Shown: in pieces, positions 40,024-49,538 of the stretch | Position numbering within the stretch: position 1 is the first letter of the stretch | How the letters are laid out: every line of letters begins with the position of its first letter | From: Desulfotomaculum sp. | GTDB lineage: Bacteria; Bacillota; Desulfotomaculia; Desulfotomaculales; Desulfohalotomaculaceae | Assembly: GCA_017656165.1 (NCBI GenBank) | Contig: JACDOL010000005.1 | Location: 1-58,226, forward strand | DNA length: 58,226 nt | Direction: 5' to 3' | Notes under the pieces: generated by a model | What the model was told of the DNA's origin: nothing | What the model saw: the letters and a program-made list of their open reading frames with translations, nothing else | Database searches by the model: none | Program-made: the position numbers and the translations under genes

Positions 40024-40665
40024 TTAAGATTCCCGCTTCTCCAGGTATCGCTCAATCTTACGTTTTACTCTCTGCAGCGCATTGTCTATTGACTTAACAT
40101 GACGATTTAATTCTGTAGCTATTTCTTGGTATGATTTACCTTCCAAATATGCCATTAAAACCTTCCACTCTAGAGAGCTGAGAATCTCGCCCATCTTTTC
40201 TTCAATATCTTCAAATTCTTCCCTGCTAACAATTAACTCTTCGGGGTCGGTAACCTTCGATCCCGAAATAACATCCAGTAAAGTACGATCAGAATCCTCG
40301 TCGTAGATGGGTTTATTTAATGACACGTAAGAATTTAAAGGAATATGCTTTTGCCTGGTGGCTGTTTTGATAGCAGTAATAATCTGCCTGGTAATGCACA
40401 GCTCTGCAAAAGCTCTGAATGATGACAGCTTATCCATTCTAAAGTCACGTATTGCTTTGTACAGGCCAATCATACCTTCCTGGATTATATCTTCCCGATC
40501 TGCCCCGATTAAAAAATAACTGCGGGCCTTAGCACGCACAAAGTTCTTGTACTTGTTGATCAAGTACTCCTGTGCAGCATCATCACCCTTCCTAGCATAT
40601 TCAACAACTTCTTCGTCAACTAACAGGTGATAATCCGCCACATCTCTTTGTGCATTAGCACTCAT
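40024..40665 (-). CDS. sigH: RNA polymerase sigma-H factor (stationary phase/sporulation)
   Basis: 213 aa. SigH directs early sporulation and stationary-phase genes. Region 2 contains KARSYFLIGADREDIIQEGM and GLYKAIRDFRMDKLSSFRAF (core binding and -10 recognition). Region 4 contains SYQEIATELNRHVKSIDNAL (HTH for -35 recognition). The frame extends 11 codons upstream to a TTG; I chose the ATG at 40665 (MSANAQRDVADY) as the family-like start, though the ribosome binding site GGGGCG is modest. The order yacP-sigH-tRNA-rpmG-secE-nusG is conserved in Firmicutes. Confidence 0.95.
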   Translation of the reverse strand: MSANAQRDVADYHLLVDEEVVEYARKGDDAAQEYLINKYKNFVRAKARSYFLIGADREDIIQEGMIGLYKAIRDFRMDKLSSFRAFAELCITRQIITAIKTATRQKHIPLNSYVSLNKPIYDEDSDRTLLDVISGSKVTDPEELIVSREEFEDIEEKMGEILSSLEWKVLMAYLEGKSYQEIATELNRHVKSIDNALQRVKRKIERYLEKRES

Positions 40666-40735
40666 TACATCGCCCCGCTTTCTATTATTTAAAAACAATC
40701 AATATTAACTTAAAGTTTTCCGAATTGCGTGACAA

Positions 40736-40756
40736 GCCGAGCTTGTAAAGCTCGGC
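40736..40756. repeat. 9-bp hairpin in the sigH leader
   Basis: GCCGAGCTT-GTA-AAGCTCGGC is a perfect stem within the transcribed leader, between the promoter and the sigH start. No U-run follows, so a termination role is doubtful; it may affect stability or translation of the sigH mRNA. Confidence 0.6.
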
Positions 40757-40778
40757 CAAAAGGTTACTGCCGTCTACA

Positions 40779-40808
40779 ATTATACCTGAAACTTAAATAG
40801 CTAGTCAA
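40779..40808 (-). promoter_or_regulatory. Sigma-A promoter for sigH
   Basis: Minus-strand TTGACT (40808-40803), 18-bp spacer, TATAAT (40784-40779), giving a leader of about 105 nt. Confidence 0.78.
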
Positions 40809-40836
40809 CTGAAAAAGAACCTGCCAATAGCTTGTA

Positions 40837-41352
40837 TTATTTTTTTTGCCTCCTCCATTGTTCAAACTTACGTCTTATTTCTTCCTGAAGGCGATTCTCC
40901 AAGTAATCGTCAGTGGGCTCTGATGACACAGCATGGAACGAGATTTCCTTTTGGGCATCTTCAACCATTTTTAATAGCTCCCTGGGAGTTAAGCGGTACG
41001 CACCCCGTCCAAAAACAATGCGCTGCTCGTCCCAGTCAGATGTAGCCACATATACTCTTCCTTTATGATAAAGGTCACCAACCAACTTTTCTATTAAGCT
41101 GTCAGCAGTTTCATCCTGGCCGGTATAATACACTTCTACGTTATTCATCTTTTCCATGTGGCTTATTCCATCTTTCACATTATGGGCATCAAAAACTACG
41201 GTAACATTACTACCCGTGGCAGCGGCAAAGTTGGACATTATCTCAATAAGTTTGTCCCTGGAATGCTCCAGTGAATTTTCCATTATTTCTTTAAATTTTT
41301 CCGGCCAAGCATGAATTATATTGTATCCATCAATGACATAATAATCAGGCAT
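40837..41352 (-). CDS. yacP: NYN-domain ribonuclease, YacP/Rae1 family
   Basis: 171 aa. The B. subtilis homologue (Rae1) is a ribosome-associated endonuclease that cuts mRNA in the A site. The N-terminus YYVIDGYNIIHAWPEKF holds the first conserved Asp of the PIN-like NYN fold; VTVVFDAHNVKDG and VYVATSDWDEQRIVFGRGA supply the other acidic residues. It overlaps the 3' end of rlmB by 8 nt, so translation is probably coupled. Confidence 0.92.
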   Translation of the reverse strand: MPDYYVIDGYNIIHAWPEKFKEIMENSLEHSRDKLIEIMSNFAAATGSNVTVVFDAHNVKDGISHMEKMNNVEVYYTGQDETADSLIEKLVGDLYHKGRVYVATSDWDEQRIVFGRGAYRLTPRELLKMVEDAQKEISFHAVSSEPTDDYLENRLQEEIRRKFEQWRRQKK

Positions 41353-42094
41353 CGCTGGCTCCCTTACCCCGCTGCCTTAGCACTTCATATGTCAGCAGTG
41401 CTGCAGCGACCGAAGCATTAAGTGAGTTTATTTTTCCATGCATAGGCAGCCTTACCACAATATCACAGTTTTCTTTTGCTAGACGGCTGAGCCCTTTGCC
41501 TTCTCCACCTATCACTAAGGCTACTGGCCCATCCAGCGGAACATTCCAGAACAGCTCTTGACCTTCCATATCTGCTCCCACTACCCAGATACCCATGTCC
41601 TTGAGCTTCTTAATGGTTTGAACAATATTTGTCACCCTTGCCACCGGTACATGCTCCACAGCCCCAGCTGAAGCCTTGGCCACCGTAGAGGTCAGCTGTA
41701 CTGAACGCCGGCGAGGAATGATTATACCGTGTACCCCGGCAGCATCTGCAGTGCGAATTATTGCCCCCAAGTTATGAGGATCATTAATTTCATCCAGTAA
41801 AATTAAAAAAGGCAAACCCAGCCTTACAGCATTATCCAGCAAATCTTCCAGCTCAATATAACTCTTTACCGCCGCCACCGCCACTACTCCCTGGTGGTTA
41901 GTGGACCGGGCAGTTTTATCCAGGAGCCTGCGGTCAACATTCTGAACTGGCACTTTCTGCTGCTTAGCTAGATTGATAATTTCTTTTACCGCACCGGACC
42001 TGCTCCCAGGGGCAATCATTATTTTGTTAATAGTTCTCCCTGCACGCAAAGCCTCTCGGACTGCGTTGCGCCCAATTATCAAATCACTGGCCAT
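41345..42094 (-). CDS. rlmB: 23S rRNA (guanosine-2'-O-)-methyltransferase RlmB family
   Basis: 249 aa SPOUT enzyme. The N-terminal substrate-binding domain starts MASDLIIGRNAVREALRAG. The C-terminal knotted domain holds the three SpoU motifs: DEINDPHNLGAIIRTADAAG, VALVIGGEGKGLSRL and LNASVAAALLTYEVL. RlmB methylates a 23S rRNA guanosine; TrmH-like tRNA activity cannot be excluded. The ATG at 42094 is preferred over the GTG three codons earlier, because that GTG is part of the AGGTGG ribosome binding site. Confidence 0.93.
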   Translation of the reverse strand: MASDLIIGRNAVREALRAGRTINKIMIAPGSRSGAVKEIINLAKQQKVPVQNVDRRLLDKTARSTNHQGVVAVAAVKSYIELEDLLDNAVRLGLPFLILLDEINDPHNLGAIIRTADAAGVHGIIIPRRRSVQLTSTVAKASAGAVEHVPVARVTNIVQTIKKLKDMGIWVVGADMEGQELFWNVPLDGPVALVIGGEGKGLSRLAKENCDIVVRLPMHGKINSLNASVAAALLTYEVLRQRGKGASDA

Positions 42095-42129
42095 AGTTCC
42101 CACCTGATTTTCGCTGCTTAATGATGTTT

Positions 42130-42882
42130 TTATTCATTAACACTGCTTTCCCCTAAGTATAACTCTCTAACTTCCTTTGCTTTCCCACAGCTGAGCTCCC
42201 CTTCTGGGCAGGGCCCACTGAGACAGCGCGGACCCGCTTCACCGAATATGATGGGAGCAGCACCTTTCGCTAACTCAAGCATTTTATTGGCAACTGCACG
42301 TATTTCCCACTGAGCACGGTTGCAGCAGCGCAAGTTAAAAAAGTGAAGCAATTCCCGGGCATTCATGGTTACAATTATTTTAGTTTCAGCAGCATTGGGC
42401 AGGACAAAGCGAGCATCTTCGTAACCTGAACGCCCACCTCCAAACAACTCTACCCACTGGTCATACCATTCCTGCATCTGCTGCATCTGGCTGCAAAACT
42501 TCTTCACAGCGCCTTCACCTAACTGCCTTACTCTTTCTGGGACTATAAAACCAAAAGTGCCTCCCTTGTTTTGAAAAGTAGTTTCACCAACATAACGCTG
42601 GGATTGAACACTAAAACTGGCAATACGGTGTCTTGTTATTTGAGCCAACATGCTCCTAGACACTCCTTCAATCCCGTAGGTAAAAGAAATATGTTCCAAA
42701 ACCGTGTGATGTCCCATTTTCATTATTTTCTTAATAAACTCCGCCTGGTCCTTACGGCTTACCCCTTCAGCTATTTCTTCAATGGACGCTGGAGAATAGC
42801 ACAACCTGGCACTCATGGCCACTAGTTCTTCTGGTTCTGGAGTATGACGCAGCAGTATAACTTTTGCAGTTTGCTCTCCCAT
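42130..42882 (-). CDS. thyX: Flavin-dependent thymidylate synthase ThyX
   Basis: 250 aa. ThyX makes dTMP from dUMP using FAD, NADPH and methylene-tetrahydrofolate. The signature RHRxxSxxxxSxR is present as RHRIASFSVQSQR at 84-96, and the C-terminal FVLPNAAETKIIVTMNAREL and NLRCCNRAQWEIRAVANKML blocks are typical. A cysteine-rich tail (CLSGPCPEGELSCG) follows, as in other clostridial members. It lies between mrnC and rlmB, a position seen in Desulfotomaculum-like genomes. Confidence 0.95.
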   Translation of the reverse strand: MGEQTAKVILLRHTPEPEELVAMSARLCYSPASIEEIAEGVSRKDQAEFIKKIMKMGHHTVLEHISFTYGIEGVSRSMLAQITRHRIASFSVQSQRYVGETTFQNKGGTFGFIVPERVRQLGEGAVKKFCSQMQQMQEWYDQWVELFGGGRSGYEDARFVLPNAAETKIIVTMNARELLHFFNLRCCNRAQWEIRAVANKMLELAKGAAPIIFGEAGPRCLSGPCPEGELSCGKAKEVRELYLGESSVNE

Positions 42883-42907
42883 AAATACTCTCCCCTATAA
42901 CAAAACA

Positions 42908-43330
42908 TTATTCACTAAGCTTGTCTTCCTTGGATATAACATCGCCGGCAATTTGAAGGATCTCATTCAATCGCTGTATATCCCCTTTTAAATACAAGTA
43001 TCCTATTAAACATTCAAAAGCAGTGCTATAACGGTATTCCGTTACTCCAGCCCCTTTAGGAATATGCATAGACTTGGAATTTCTGCCCCGTCGCACTATG
43101 TTTTTTTCTTCTTCAGAAAGCATATTCTCCAGGGCAAAAAGTACCCGGGCCTGAGCACCAGCCCGGACATACTTGACCGCCTGAGCATGCAGCTGATTAG
43201 TTTTTACAGTTCCTTTTGTTACTAAAAACCGCCGCACAGCAAGTTCATACACAGCATCTCCAATATAGGCTAAAACCTGGGGTGAAAGCAAGTGAACATC
43301 TTTTATTGGTTGTCCTGTAAAGCTAATCAT
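42908..43330 (-). CDS. mrnC: Mini-ribonuclease III
   Basis: 140 aa. Mini-III is an RNase III catalytic domain without the dsRNA-binding domain; in B. subtilis it matures 23S rRNA. The catalytic signature LAYIGDAVYELAVRRFLV supplies the acidic residues, and LTEEE-type SEEEKNIVRRGRNSK and EYRYSTAFECLIGYLYLKGD complete the fold. It sits 12 nt after cysS, the conserved location. Confidence 0.95.
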   Translation of the reverse strand: MISFTGQPIKDVHLLSPQVLAYIGDAVYELAVRRFLVTKGTVKTNQLHAQAVKYVRAGAQARVLFALENMLSEEEKNIVRRGRNSKSMHIPKGAGVTEYRYSTAFECLIGYLYLKGDIQRLNEILQIAGDVISKEDKLSE

Positions 43331-43342
43331 ACTTTTTGACCC

Positions 43343-44809
43343 CTATCGCTGCTTTTTCCATTTTACACCTTGGGGTGTATCTTGAATAATTATGCCTAGT
43401 CCTTTAAGACCGTCTCTTATGGCGTCAGCAGTATCAAAGTCTTTCTTTTTTCGGGCCTGCTGGCGGATATCAATAATTAACTCTATTAGTTTTTCCACCA
43501 GTTCATTATCAGCAGAAGTATTTTCTTCCAACAATATTTTGCCAGAATCCGGGGCTTCGTTTAAAATACCAAGTACATGATTGAAAGTGGTAAAAAGTTC
43601 TTCCGCTTCCCGCAGGAGCTCCAATGATACCCTGGTTTTTCCAGTTTTAAGCTTATTTAAATAAACATTAATTTCTTTCGCCAGATCAAACCAAACAGCT
43701 ATAGCCAGCGCAGTATTGAAGTCGTCATCCATGGCCTTTTCAAAGGCTTCTTTAAACCGGCCCATTTTTTCAGAAAATTGTCTGTCATGTTCATTAGCAG
43801 CTTCTCCTACCCCATTGTCTTCAAGAGCTTCTCTTAACATATTAAGACAGTTTTTCAAGCGCTCAAGGCCCTTCTGGCTGGCAGCAATTTTTTGGTCATC
43901 AAAGTCCAAGGGGCTGCGATAATGGGTAGAAAGCAGATAAAAGCGAACAACTTCACCGGGGAATTTCTCCAATATTTCCCTAACCAAAAAAAAGTTGCCC
44001 AGCGACTTGGACATTTTTTCCTTGTTTACAGTAATAAAGCCATTGTGCATCCAATACCTGGCAAATACTTCTTGTGTAGCAGCTTCAGACTGGGCAATTT
44101 CATTTTCATGGTGAGGAAAAATTAAATCATAACCACCACCATGTATATCAAAGCCTGCCCCCAAGTATTTTAAAGCCATGGCTGAACACTCAATATGCCA
44201 ACCAGGACGCCCGTCTCCCCAGGGACTTGGCCAGCTCGGTTCTCCCGGTTTAGCCTTTTTCCACAAAGCAAAGTCCATAGGATCTTTTTTTATAGCGTTA
44301 ACTTCCACCCTGGCACCAGCCTGCATTTCATCCAGGGAGCGGCCTGATAATTTACCATAATTCTTAAACTTGCGAACTTCAAAAAACACGTCGCCATCTA
44401 TATTATAAGCATAACCACCATCAATAAGTTTTTGTATCAGCTCAATTATCTCCGGAATATGCTCTGATACTTTAGGATGATTATCCGCTCTCATTACATT
44501 GAGGGCGTCAGCATCACTAAAGTATTCATTTATATAGCGCTGGGCTAAAGCCAGCGGGTCTTCTCCTTCCTCACGTGCTTTATTTATTATCTTATCATCT
44601 ACATCGGTAAAATTCTGTACATATGTCACCTGGTATCCTTTATACATTAAATAACGGCGTACTGTATCGAATACTACCAAGGGCCGTGCGTTCCCCAAGT
44701 GTATGTAGTTGTAAGTTGTCGGTCCACAAACATACATGCTTACCCGGCCGGGTTCCCTGGTCTCCAACTTTTCTTTTCGCCTGGTTAAAGTATTATATAC
44801 TTCAATCAC
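43343..44809 (-). CDS. cysS: Cysteinyl-tRNA synthetase
   Basis: 488 aa, normal. A class I synthetase charging tRNA-Cys. The HIGH motif is HLGN at 37-40 (TTYNYIHLGNARPL) and KMSKS is KMSKSLGN. The active-site zinc ligands are the Cys in YVCGPT, the Cys in WHIECSAM, and His/Glu in HHENEIAQSEA. It follows cysE by 5 nt, linking cysteine synthesis and charging. Confidence 0.97.
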   Translation of the reverse strand: MIEVYNTLTRRKEKLETREPGRVSMYVCGPTTYNYIHLGNARPLVVFDTVRRYLMYKGYQVTYVQNFTDVDDKIINKAREEGEDPLALAQRYINEYFSDADALNVMRADNHPKVSEHIPEIIELIQKLIDGGYAYNIDGDVFFEVRKFKNYGKLSGRSLDEMQAGARVEVNAIKKDPMDFALWKKAKPGEPSWPSPWGDGRPGWHIECSAMALKYLGAGFDIHGGGYDLIFPHHENEIAQSEAATQEVFARYWMHNGFITVNKEKMSKSLGNFFLVREILEKFPGEVVRFYLLSTHYRSPLDFDDQKIAASQKGLERLKNCLNMLREALEDNGVGEAANEHDRQFSEKMGRFKEAFEKAMDDDFNTALAIAVWFDLAKEINVYLNKLKTGKTRVSLELLREAEELFTTFNHVLGILNEAPDSGKILLEENTSADNELVEKLIELIIDIRQQARKKKDFDTADAIRDGLKGLGIIIQDTPQGVKWKKQR

Positions 44810-44814
44810 TAACT

Positions 44815-45498
44815 TTAGCCCCCCTGAATCTTAGATTTTAAAACGGCATTCTCTCTTTCCAGCTCATCCACTCGTTTTTCCAGGCGCCGAATTCCTTCAT
44901 TCAATGCTGAAAGAGCATCAGCCACCGGGTCAGGCAGCAAATCATGCCTTAAATCTATATCCGGTACCTTGGGTACTTTTTCACCATTTCTCACTACTAC
45001 TTTACCCGGAACACCAACCACTGTACAATTAGGAGGAACTGGCTTTAAAACCACTGACCCGGCACCAATTTTAACATTATCTCCTACAGTAAAAGACCCC
45101 AGTACTTTAGCCCCAGAACTAATAACAACATTATTGCCAATGGTGGGATGCCGCTTGCCTTTTTCTTTACCTGTACCACCTAAGGTTACCCCTTGGTATA
45201 TAGTTACATTATCACCAATTTCCGCCGTTTCACCAATTACTACCCCTGCCCCGTGGTCAATAAACAACCCTTCACCAATTTTAGCACCGGGGTGAATTTC
45301 AATCCCGGTTAAAAACCGGCTGAATTGGGATATTATCCGGGCTATGAGGTAAAACTTTTTTCTGTAAAACCAGTGCGCAACGCGGTGAAATAATATGGCA
45401 TGCAGTCCCGGGTATGTAAGGAGTACTTCCAGTATACTTTTTGCCGCCGGATCGCGCTCAAAAATAACTTGTATGTCCCTTTTTATTTTTTTAAACAT
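44815..45498 (-). CDS. cysE: Serine O-acetyltransferase
   Basis: 227 aa. CysE acetylates serine as the first step of cysteine synthesis. The N-terminal helical domain is followed by left-handed beta-helix hexapeptide repeats from [20 protein letters not shown] to [20 protein letters not shown]. The active-site His is in the IDHGAG motif. A C-terminal extension ends in a coiled-coil-like [20 protein letters not shown]. The ATG at 45498 follows GGAGG by 5 nt; the longer frame starts inside the ribosome binding site. Confidence 0.96.
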   Translation of the reverse strand: MFKKIKRDIQVIFERDPAAKSILEVLLTYPGLHAILFHRVAHWFYRKKFYLIARIISQFSRFLTGIEIHPGAKIGEGLFIDHGAGVVIGETAEIGDNVTIYQGVTLGGTGKEKGKRHPTIGNNVVISSGAKVLGSFTVGDNVKIGAGSVVLKPVPPNCTVVGVPGKVVVRNGEKVPKVPDIDLRHDLLPDPVADALSALNEGIRRLEKRVDELERENAVLKSKIQGG

Positions 45499-45549
45499 GG
45501 CGTCCTCCAACAAACACTTATATTTTAAGACAAAACTGAAATAGATTAA

Positions 45550-45579
45550 TTAAGTTTGGGCCTACCGGCCCAAACTTAA
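45550..45579 (-). terminator. Hairpin after gltX
   Basis: A perfect 13-bp stem (45550-45562 with 45567-45579) with a 4-nt loop lies just after the gltX stop. The following minus-strand bases (TTAATTAATCTATTTC) are only moderately U-rich, so termination may be partial and cysE may be co-transcribed. Confidence 0.7.
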
Positions 45580-45583
45580 ATTG

Positions 45584-47044
45584 TCAGGATAATTTCCCTT
45601 CAAGCACAGCATTAATCCTATTAACCGTTCCTTTAATTCCCAATATTGGAATTATCTGATACAGTTCAGGCCCATGAGTTTTACCAGTTAACGCTACCCG
45701 CAGGGGCATATAAACTTTCTTGCCTCCCAACCCCAGTTCTTTAGTTAGCTCCCTCAGCATTTTCTTTACCGCTTCTTCATCTAACATACCCGCTGCATAT
45801 ATTTTTTCTTTTAACGCTCTCAATACCCGGGGAACCTGTTCCTGGTTAATTACTTCCCTTGCTTTATCGTCTTCCAGTTCCACACTATCCTTATAAAAAA
45901 TATCTACATGTTCAACAATTTCAGATAAATGGGTCAGGTACTCCCTGGTTGCAGCCACTACCTTTTGGGCCCGCTCAATATCTTCGGGACTTGGTTCTAA
46001 AGGTACGTAACCCGCCCTCTGCAGGTAGGGGAGACACATCTCGGTAATTTCTTTAAGACTGCTCTTACGAATATAAATACCATTTAACCAGTTCAATTTT
46101 TCCATGTCAAAAACAGCTGGGCTTTTGGAAACCCGGTCTAAATCAAACAGTTTTTTAAGTTCTTCTATAGTAAACACTTCTTCTTCTCCGCCAGGTGACC
46201 AGCCAAGTAATGCCAAAAAGTTAACTAACGCTTCCGGCAGGTAACCCATGTTTTTGTACTGTTCAATAGAAGTAGCTCCATGCCGTTTAGACATTTTGCT
46301 CCGGTCTTTCCCTAAAATAAGTGAAACGTGAGCAAATGAAGGTGTATCCCACCCCAGCGCCTCATACAGCAGTATCTGCCTAGGGGTATTTGAAAGGTGC
46401 TCTTCCGCCCTAATTACATGAGAGATCTTCATTAGGTGATCATCTACCACCACTGCAAAATTATAAGTGGGTATGTTGTCAGATTTCATAATTATGAAGT
46501 CACCAATTCCAGAACAGTCAAACTCTACTTTGCCACGAACCAGGTCGTTTACGGTAACAGTTTTTTCCTGCGGCACTTTAAAGCGCAGCACAGGCTTACG
46601 CCCTTCTTTTTCAAGCTTTTCACGTTCTTCAGCAGTAAGTTCGCGGCACTTCCCCATGTAGCGAGGCATTTCACCTTTAGCCAAGAGTTCTTCCCTTTCC
46701 TTGGCCAGCTCTTCCTCCGTGCAGTAACAATAATAAGCATGCCCTGAATCTAACAGCTTCTTAGCATATTTCCTATAAATATCCAGGCGCTCTGTTTGAC
46801 GGTATGGGCCGTTTTCGCCCCCGACCTGAATACCTTCATCCCAGTCTAAACCTAACCACTTTAATGAGTTTAAAATGTTTTCTTCTGACTCCCTGCTTGA
46901 ACGTTCCAAGTCGGTATCTTCTATGCGCACAATAAATTGACCACCGTGTCGTCGGGCAAAAAGCCAGTTAAAGAGCGCCGAACGAGCACCGCCAATATGT
47001 AGTGGTCCTGTAGGGCTTGGCGCAAATCTTACACGAACTGACAA
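45584..47044 (-). CDS. gltX: Glutamyl-tRNA synthetase
   Basis: 486 aa class I synthetase. The HIGH motif is HIGG at 16-19 ([13 protein letters not shown]) and KMSKS appears as [12 protein letters not shown]. In Firmicutes lacking GlnRS it charges both tRNA-Glu and tRNA-Gln, but the partner GatCAB is not in this window. A CYC...C zinc-site region ([20 protein letters not shown]) is present. The start is TTG at 47044 with GGAGG 8 nt upstream. Confidence 0.97.
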   Translation of the reverse strand: MSVRVRFAPSPTGPLHIGGARSALFNWLFARRHGGQFIVRIEDTDLERSSRESEENILNSLKWLGLDWDEGIQVGGENGPYRQTERLDIYRKYAKKLLDSGHAYYCYCTEEELAKEREELLAKGEMPRYMGKCRELTAEEREKLEKEGRKPVLRFKVPQEKTVTVNDLVRGKVEFDCSGIGDFIIMKSDNIPTYNFAVVVDDHLMKISHVIRAEEHLSNTPRQILLYEALGWDTPSFAHVSLILGKDRSKMSKRHGATSIEQYKNMGYLPEALVNFLALLGWSPGGEEEVFTIEELKKLFDLDRVSKSPAVFDMEKLNWLNGIYIRKSSLKEITEMCLPYLQRAGYVPLEPSPEDIERAQKVVAATREYLTHLSEIVEHVDIFYKDSVELEDDKAREVINQEQVPRVLRALKEKIYAAGMLDEEAVKKMLRELTKELGLGGKKVYMPLRVALTGKTHGPELYQIIPILGIKGTVNRINAVLEGKLS

Positions 47045-47101
47045 GGTTATTTCCTCCTTTTAATTGGCAGAATGTACAGCTTGTAGTAACTCTAGTAAAG
47101 T

Positions 47102-47131
47102 ATTATAACATCATTAGTTTATGGCTAGCAA
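47102..47131 (-). promoter_or_regulatory. Sigma-A promoter for gltX
   Basis: Minus-strand TTGCTA (47131-47126), 18-bp spacer, TATAAT (47107-47102), about 60 nt before the gltX start. No T-box is visible in the short leader. Confidence 0.7.
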
Positions 47132-47156
47132 CTAAGTCACCAGTACACTTAAACAC

Positions 47157-47180
47157 ACCTAAAAGGACGCATAAGCGCCC
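47157..47180 (-). terminator. Short terminator after ispF
   Basis: The 6-bp stem GGGCGC/GCGTCC (47180-47175 with 47170-47165, 4-nt loop) is followed on the minus strand by TTTTAGGTG. It is short, with one G-T pair, so efficiency is uncertain. Confidence 0.6.
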
Positions 47181-47189
47181 CTGGTAAAG

Positions 47190-47657
47190 TTATATAATCA
47201 AAACTACAGCCTGCGCGGCAATACCTTTTCCTTCACCGGTAAAGCCCAGTTTTTCAGTGGTGGTAGCTTTTACATTTACCTTCTCAACTTCAATCTCCAG
47301 TACGCGAGCAATGTTTTCTTCCATTTTGCGAATATGAGGAGACATGCGCGGCGCTTGGGCAATAATCACTGCATCTATATTGTTTACTCGATAGCCGGCA
47401 GCAGCTATTATTTCCCTTACCTGCCGCAGCAGCTCTAAACTGGAAATCCCCTTGTAAGTTTCATCATCGTCCGGAAAGTGCCTGCCAATATCTCCTTTTC
47501 CGGCTGCACCCAACAGGGCATCCATCACCGCATGTACCAGGACATCTGCGTCCGAATGCCCCATGAGCCCCCTGGAATAAGGTATATCTACCCCTCCAAC
47601 AATTAGCGGGCGCCCCGGCTCCAGCCTGTGTACGTCAAAACCAATACCTACTCGCAA
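47190..47657 (-). CDS. ispF: 2-C-methyl-D-erythritol 2,4-cyclodiphosphate synthase
   Basis: 155 aa, normal. IspF is a trimeric zinc enzyme of the MEP isoprenoid pathway. Zinc ligands are in GFDVHRLEPG (D8 and H10) and LMGHSDADVLVHAV. The PRMSPHIRKMEENIARVL and KATTTEKLGFTGEGKGIAA motifs are intact. It overlaps the end of ispD by 10 nt, in the typical ispDF pair, but the two enzymes are not fused. Confidence 0.97.
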   Translation of the reverse strand: MRVGIGFDVHRLEPGRPLIVGGVDIPYSRGLMGHSDADVLVHAVMDALLGAAGKGDIGRHFPDDDETYKGISSLELLRQVREIIAAAGYRVNNIDAVIIAQAPRMSPHIRKMEENIARVLEIEVEKVNVKATTTEKLGFTGEGKGIAAQAVVLII

Positions 47658-48361
47658 ACCTCTGACCTCCTGTCCAATATCGCCTCCGCCAAAAGCATAT
47701 CATCCGGGGTGGTAATTTTTATGTTTTCATAGCTGCCGCTTATCAGGTATACCGGCAGGCCCATTCTCTCCACCAAAGAAGAATCATCTGTCCCAATATA
47801 ATTATCTTTAAAAGCTTCCCGGTAAGCTTTTAATAAAAGGCCGTATTTAAACACTTGTGGTGTCTGCACCGCCCACAGCTTGTCCCTTGGCGGTGTCTCT
47901 ATCACTTTTCCCCCAGGCTCAGCAAATTTAATGGTATCCTTTACCGGCACCGCAGTCACCGCTGCTCCATACTTTCGGGCTGCTGATATAGTTTCAAGCA
48001 GTACATTTTCCGTAACCAGCGGCCTAGCTCCATCATGTACTGCCACAATATCTTCTTCTTCCGCCGGCAGCTTTTTCAGTCCGTTATACACGGAGTGCTG
48101 CCGGCATTCCCCACCAGGAACTACCGACAGCACTTTTTTAAATTTATATTTTTCCACTATTTCTTCTGTACAAAACAAAACATCTTTTTCATTAACAACT
48201 AAAACTATACCCTTAACCACTGGACACTTTTCAAAAACTTTAATGGTATGAACCAGAACGGGCAGTCCTTTTAACTGAAGGTACTGCTTTTTTACCTTAG
48301 ATTTCATCCTGCTACCGACACCGGCAGCAGGAATGACGGCATATACGTTAACCAAGGGCAT
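47648..48361 (-). CDS. ispD: 2-C-methyl-D-erythritol 4-phosphate cytidylyltransferase
   Basis: 237 aa, normal. IspD transfers CMP from CTP to MEP. The nucleotide-binding loop is VIPAAGVGSRMKSKVKKQYL. The metal-binding Asp is in VAVHDGARPLVTENVL, and KDTIKFAEPGG and IGTDDSSLVERMG follow. It overlaps the 3' end of yacL by 14 nt. The ATG at 48361 is the listed start; a TTG three codons in is possible. Confidence 0.96.
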   Translation of the reverse strand: MPLVNVYAVIPAAGVGSRMKSKVKKQYLQLKGLPVLVHTIKVFEKCPVVKGIVLVVNEKDVLFCTEEIVEKYKFKKVLSVVPGGECRQHSVYNGLKKLPAEEEDIVAVHDGARPLVTENVLLETISAARKYGAAVTAVPVKDTIKFAEPGGKVIETPPRDKLWAVQTPQVFKYGLLLKAYREAFKDNYIGTDDSSLVERMGLPVYLISGSYENIKITTPDDMLLAEAILDRRSEVCE

Positions 48362-49493
48362 TCACCCCATTATTATAGTGGGCTGAAGATTCGTCTCTTC
48401 GTTCTCCAGGCTTAGGTTTAGCAAAAATCATTCTCCCAGCAGCAGTTTGCAGAACGCTGGTAACTACCACTTTGATAGTCTGATTCATATAACGCTTTCC
48501 ACCTTCTACAACAATCATGGTGCCGTCATCCAGGTAAGCCAATCCCTGGCCAAATTCTTTACCGTCTTTTACTACCTGCACTTCCATTTCTTCATTGGGA
48601 AGTACAACCGGCTTCACTGCATTGGCCAGTTCATTAATATTTAGTACTTTGACGCCCTGCAGTTCTGCCACCTTATTAAGATTAAAGTCATTAGTCATTA
48701 TTTTAGCATTTAGTTTTTCTGCCAATTTAACCAGCTTAGCATCTACTTCTGCTACATCATCCAGCCATCTTGTATTGTCGTATACCTGCACCTTAATGTC
48801 AGTCATTTTTTTCATGTGATTTAATATATCTAAGCCCCGGCGTCCACGATTACGTTTTAACACGTCTGAGGAATCAGCAATATGCCGCAGTTCATCCACC
48901 ACAAAAGTAGGCACCACTAAAACTCCTTCAATAAAACCACTTTCGCAAAGATCTGCAATTCGGCCGTCAATTATAACACTGGTATCCAGGACTTTTATGC
49001 TTCCACCTTTAGCCTCTGTCTTAAAGGTTTTTTCTTTGCTGAATTTCAACAAATTGGTTACTATGCCGAATATTTCTTCCCTCTTTTTTATCCCTACCGA
49101 CAGCCCAAGATATCCGAGAAGAATTGTACTTAAGAACCAGATCCCCCTGCCGATGGGACCCATAAAAGATAAAATGGAACCTAGTAAATTTGCAATTATG
49201 AGTCCAAAAATTAACCCAACTGCCCCCATAATCAAATCTGATGTGGGGGTCTTGGCCAGGTATTGATCAATATAAGAAGTAATCCAAAGAGCAGTTCTAA
49301 TAATTAATGGTGTTAACAGTACACCCGCAAGGGCACCAAGCAGGGTAAGCAGCCCAACAAACCCAATGTTCACCCACTGCGGCAGATCTTGCGGGATAGG
49401 TATAATGTTATTTTCAACACTGTAAAGACCAGCATACAAGCCGATGGCCGCAAATAATAAAATCAGCATCCCGGAAACAATTTTCTTAACCAT
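48348..49493 (-). CDS. yacL: Membrane-anchored PIN/TRAM domain protein (YacL)
   Basis: 381 aa. Four membrane segments (about 6-24, 42-64, 86-110, 116-134) are followed by a cytoplasmic PIN nuclease-like domain: KVLDTSVIIDGRIADL supplies the first acidic residues (D170, D176), then VPTFVVDELRHIADSSD and KIMTNDFNLNKVAE. A C-terminal TRAM domain (about 290-350, GQGLAYLDDGTMIVVEGGKR) suggests RNA binding. Function of this widespread Firmicute family is not known to me. Conserved position before ispDF. Confidence 0.93.
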   Translation of the reverse strand: MVKKIVSGMLILLFAAIGLYAGLYSVENNIIPIPQDLPQWVNIGFVGLLTLLGALAGVLLTPLIIRTALWITSYIDQYLAKTPTSDLIMGAVGLIFGLIIANLLGSILSFMGPIGRGIWFLSTILLGYLGLSVGIKKREEIFGIVTNLLKFSKEKTFKTEAKGGSIKVLDTSVIIDGRIADLCESGFIEGVLVVPTFVVDELRHIADSSDVLKRNRGRRGLDILNHMKKMTDIKVQVYDNTRWLDDVAEVDAKLVKLAEKLNAKIMTNDFNLNKVAELQGVKVLNINELANAVKPVVLPNEEMEVQVVKDGKEFGQGLAYLDDGTMIVVEGGKRYMNQTIKVVVTSVLQTAAGRMIFAKPKPGERRDESSAHYNNGVNALG

Positions 49494-49538
49494 GTAGTTT
49501 CACCTCCTTATAACAGCCGCATTTAAAAGTACATATAC

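Noticed and set aside
45499-45583. T-box riboswitch before cysE-cysS
   Set aside because: The gap is only about 85 nt and holds just the gltX hairpin; no T-box sequence or specifier stem fits.
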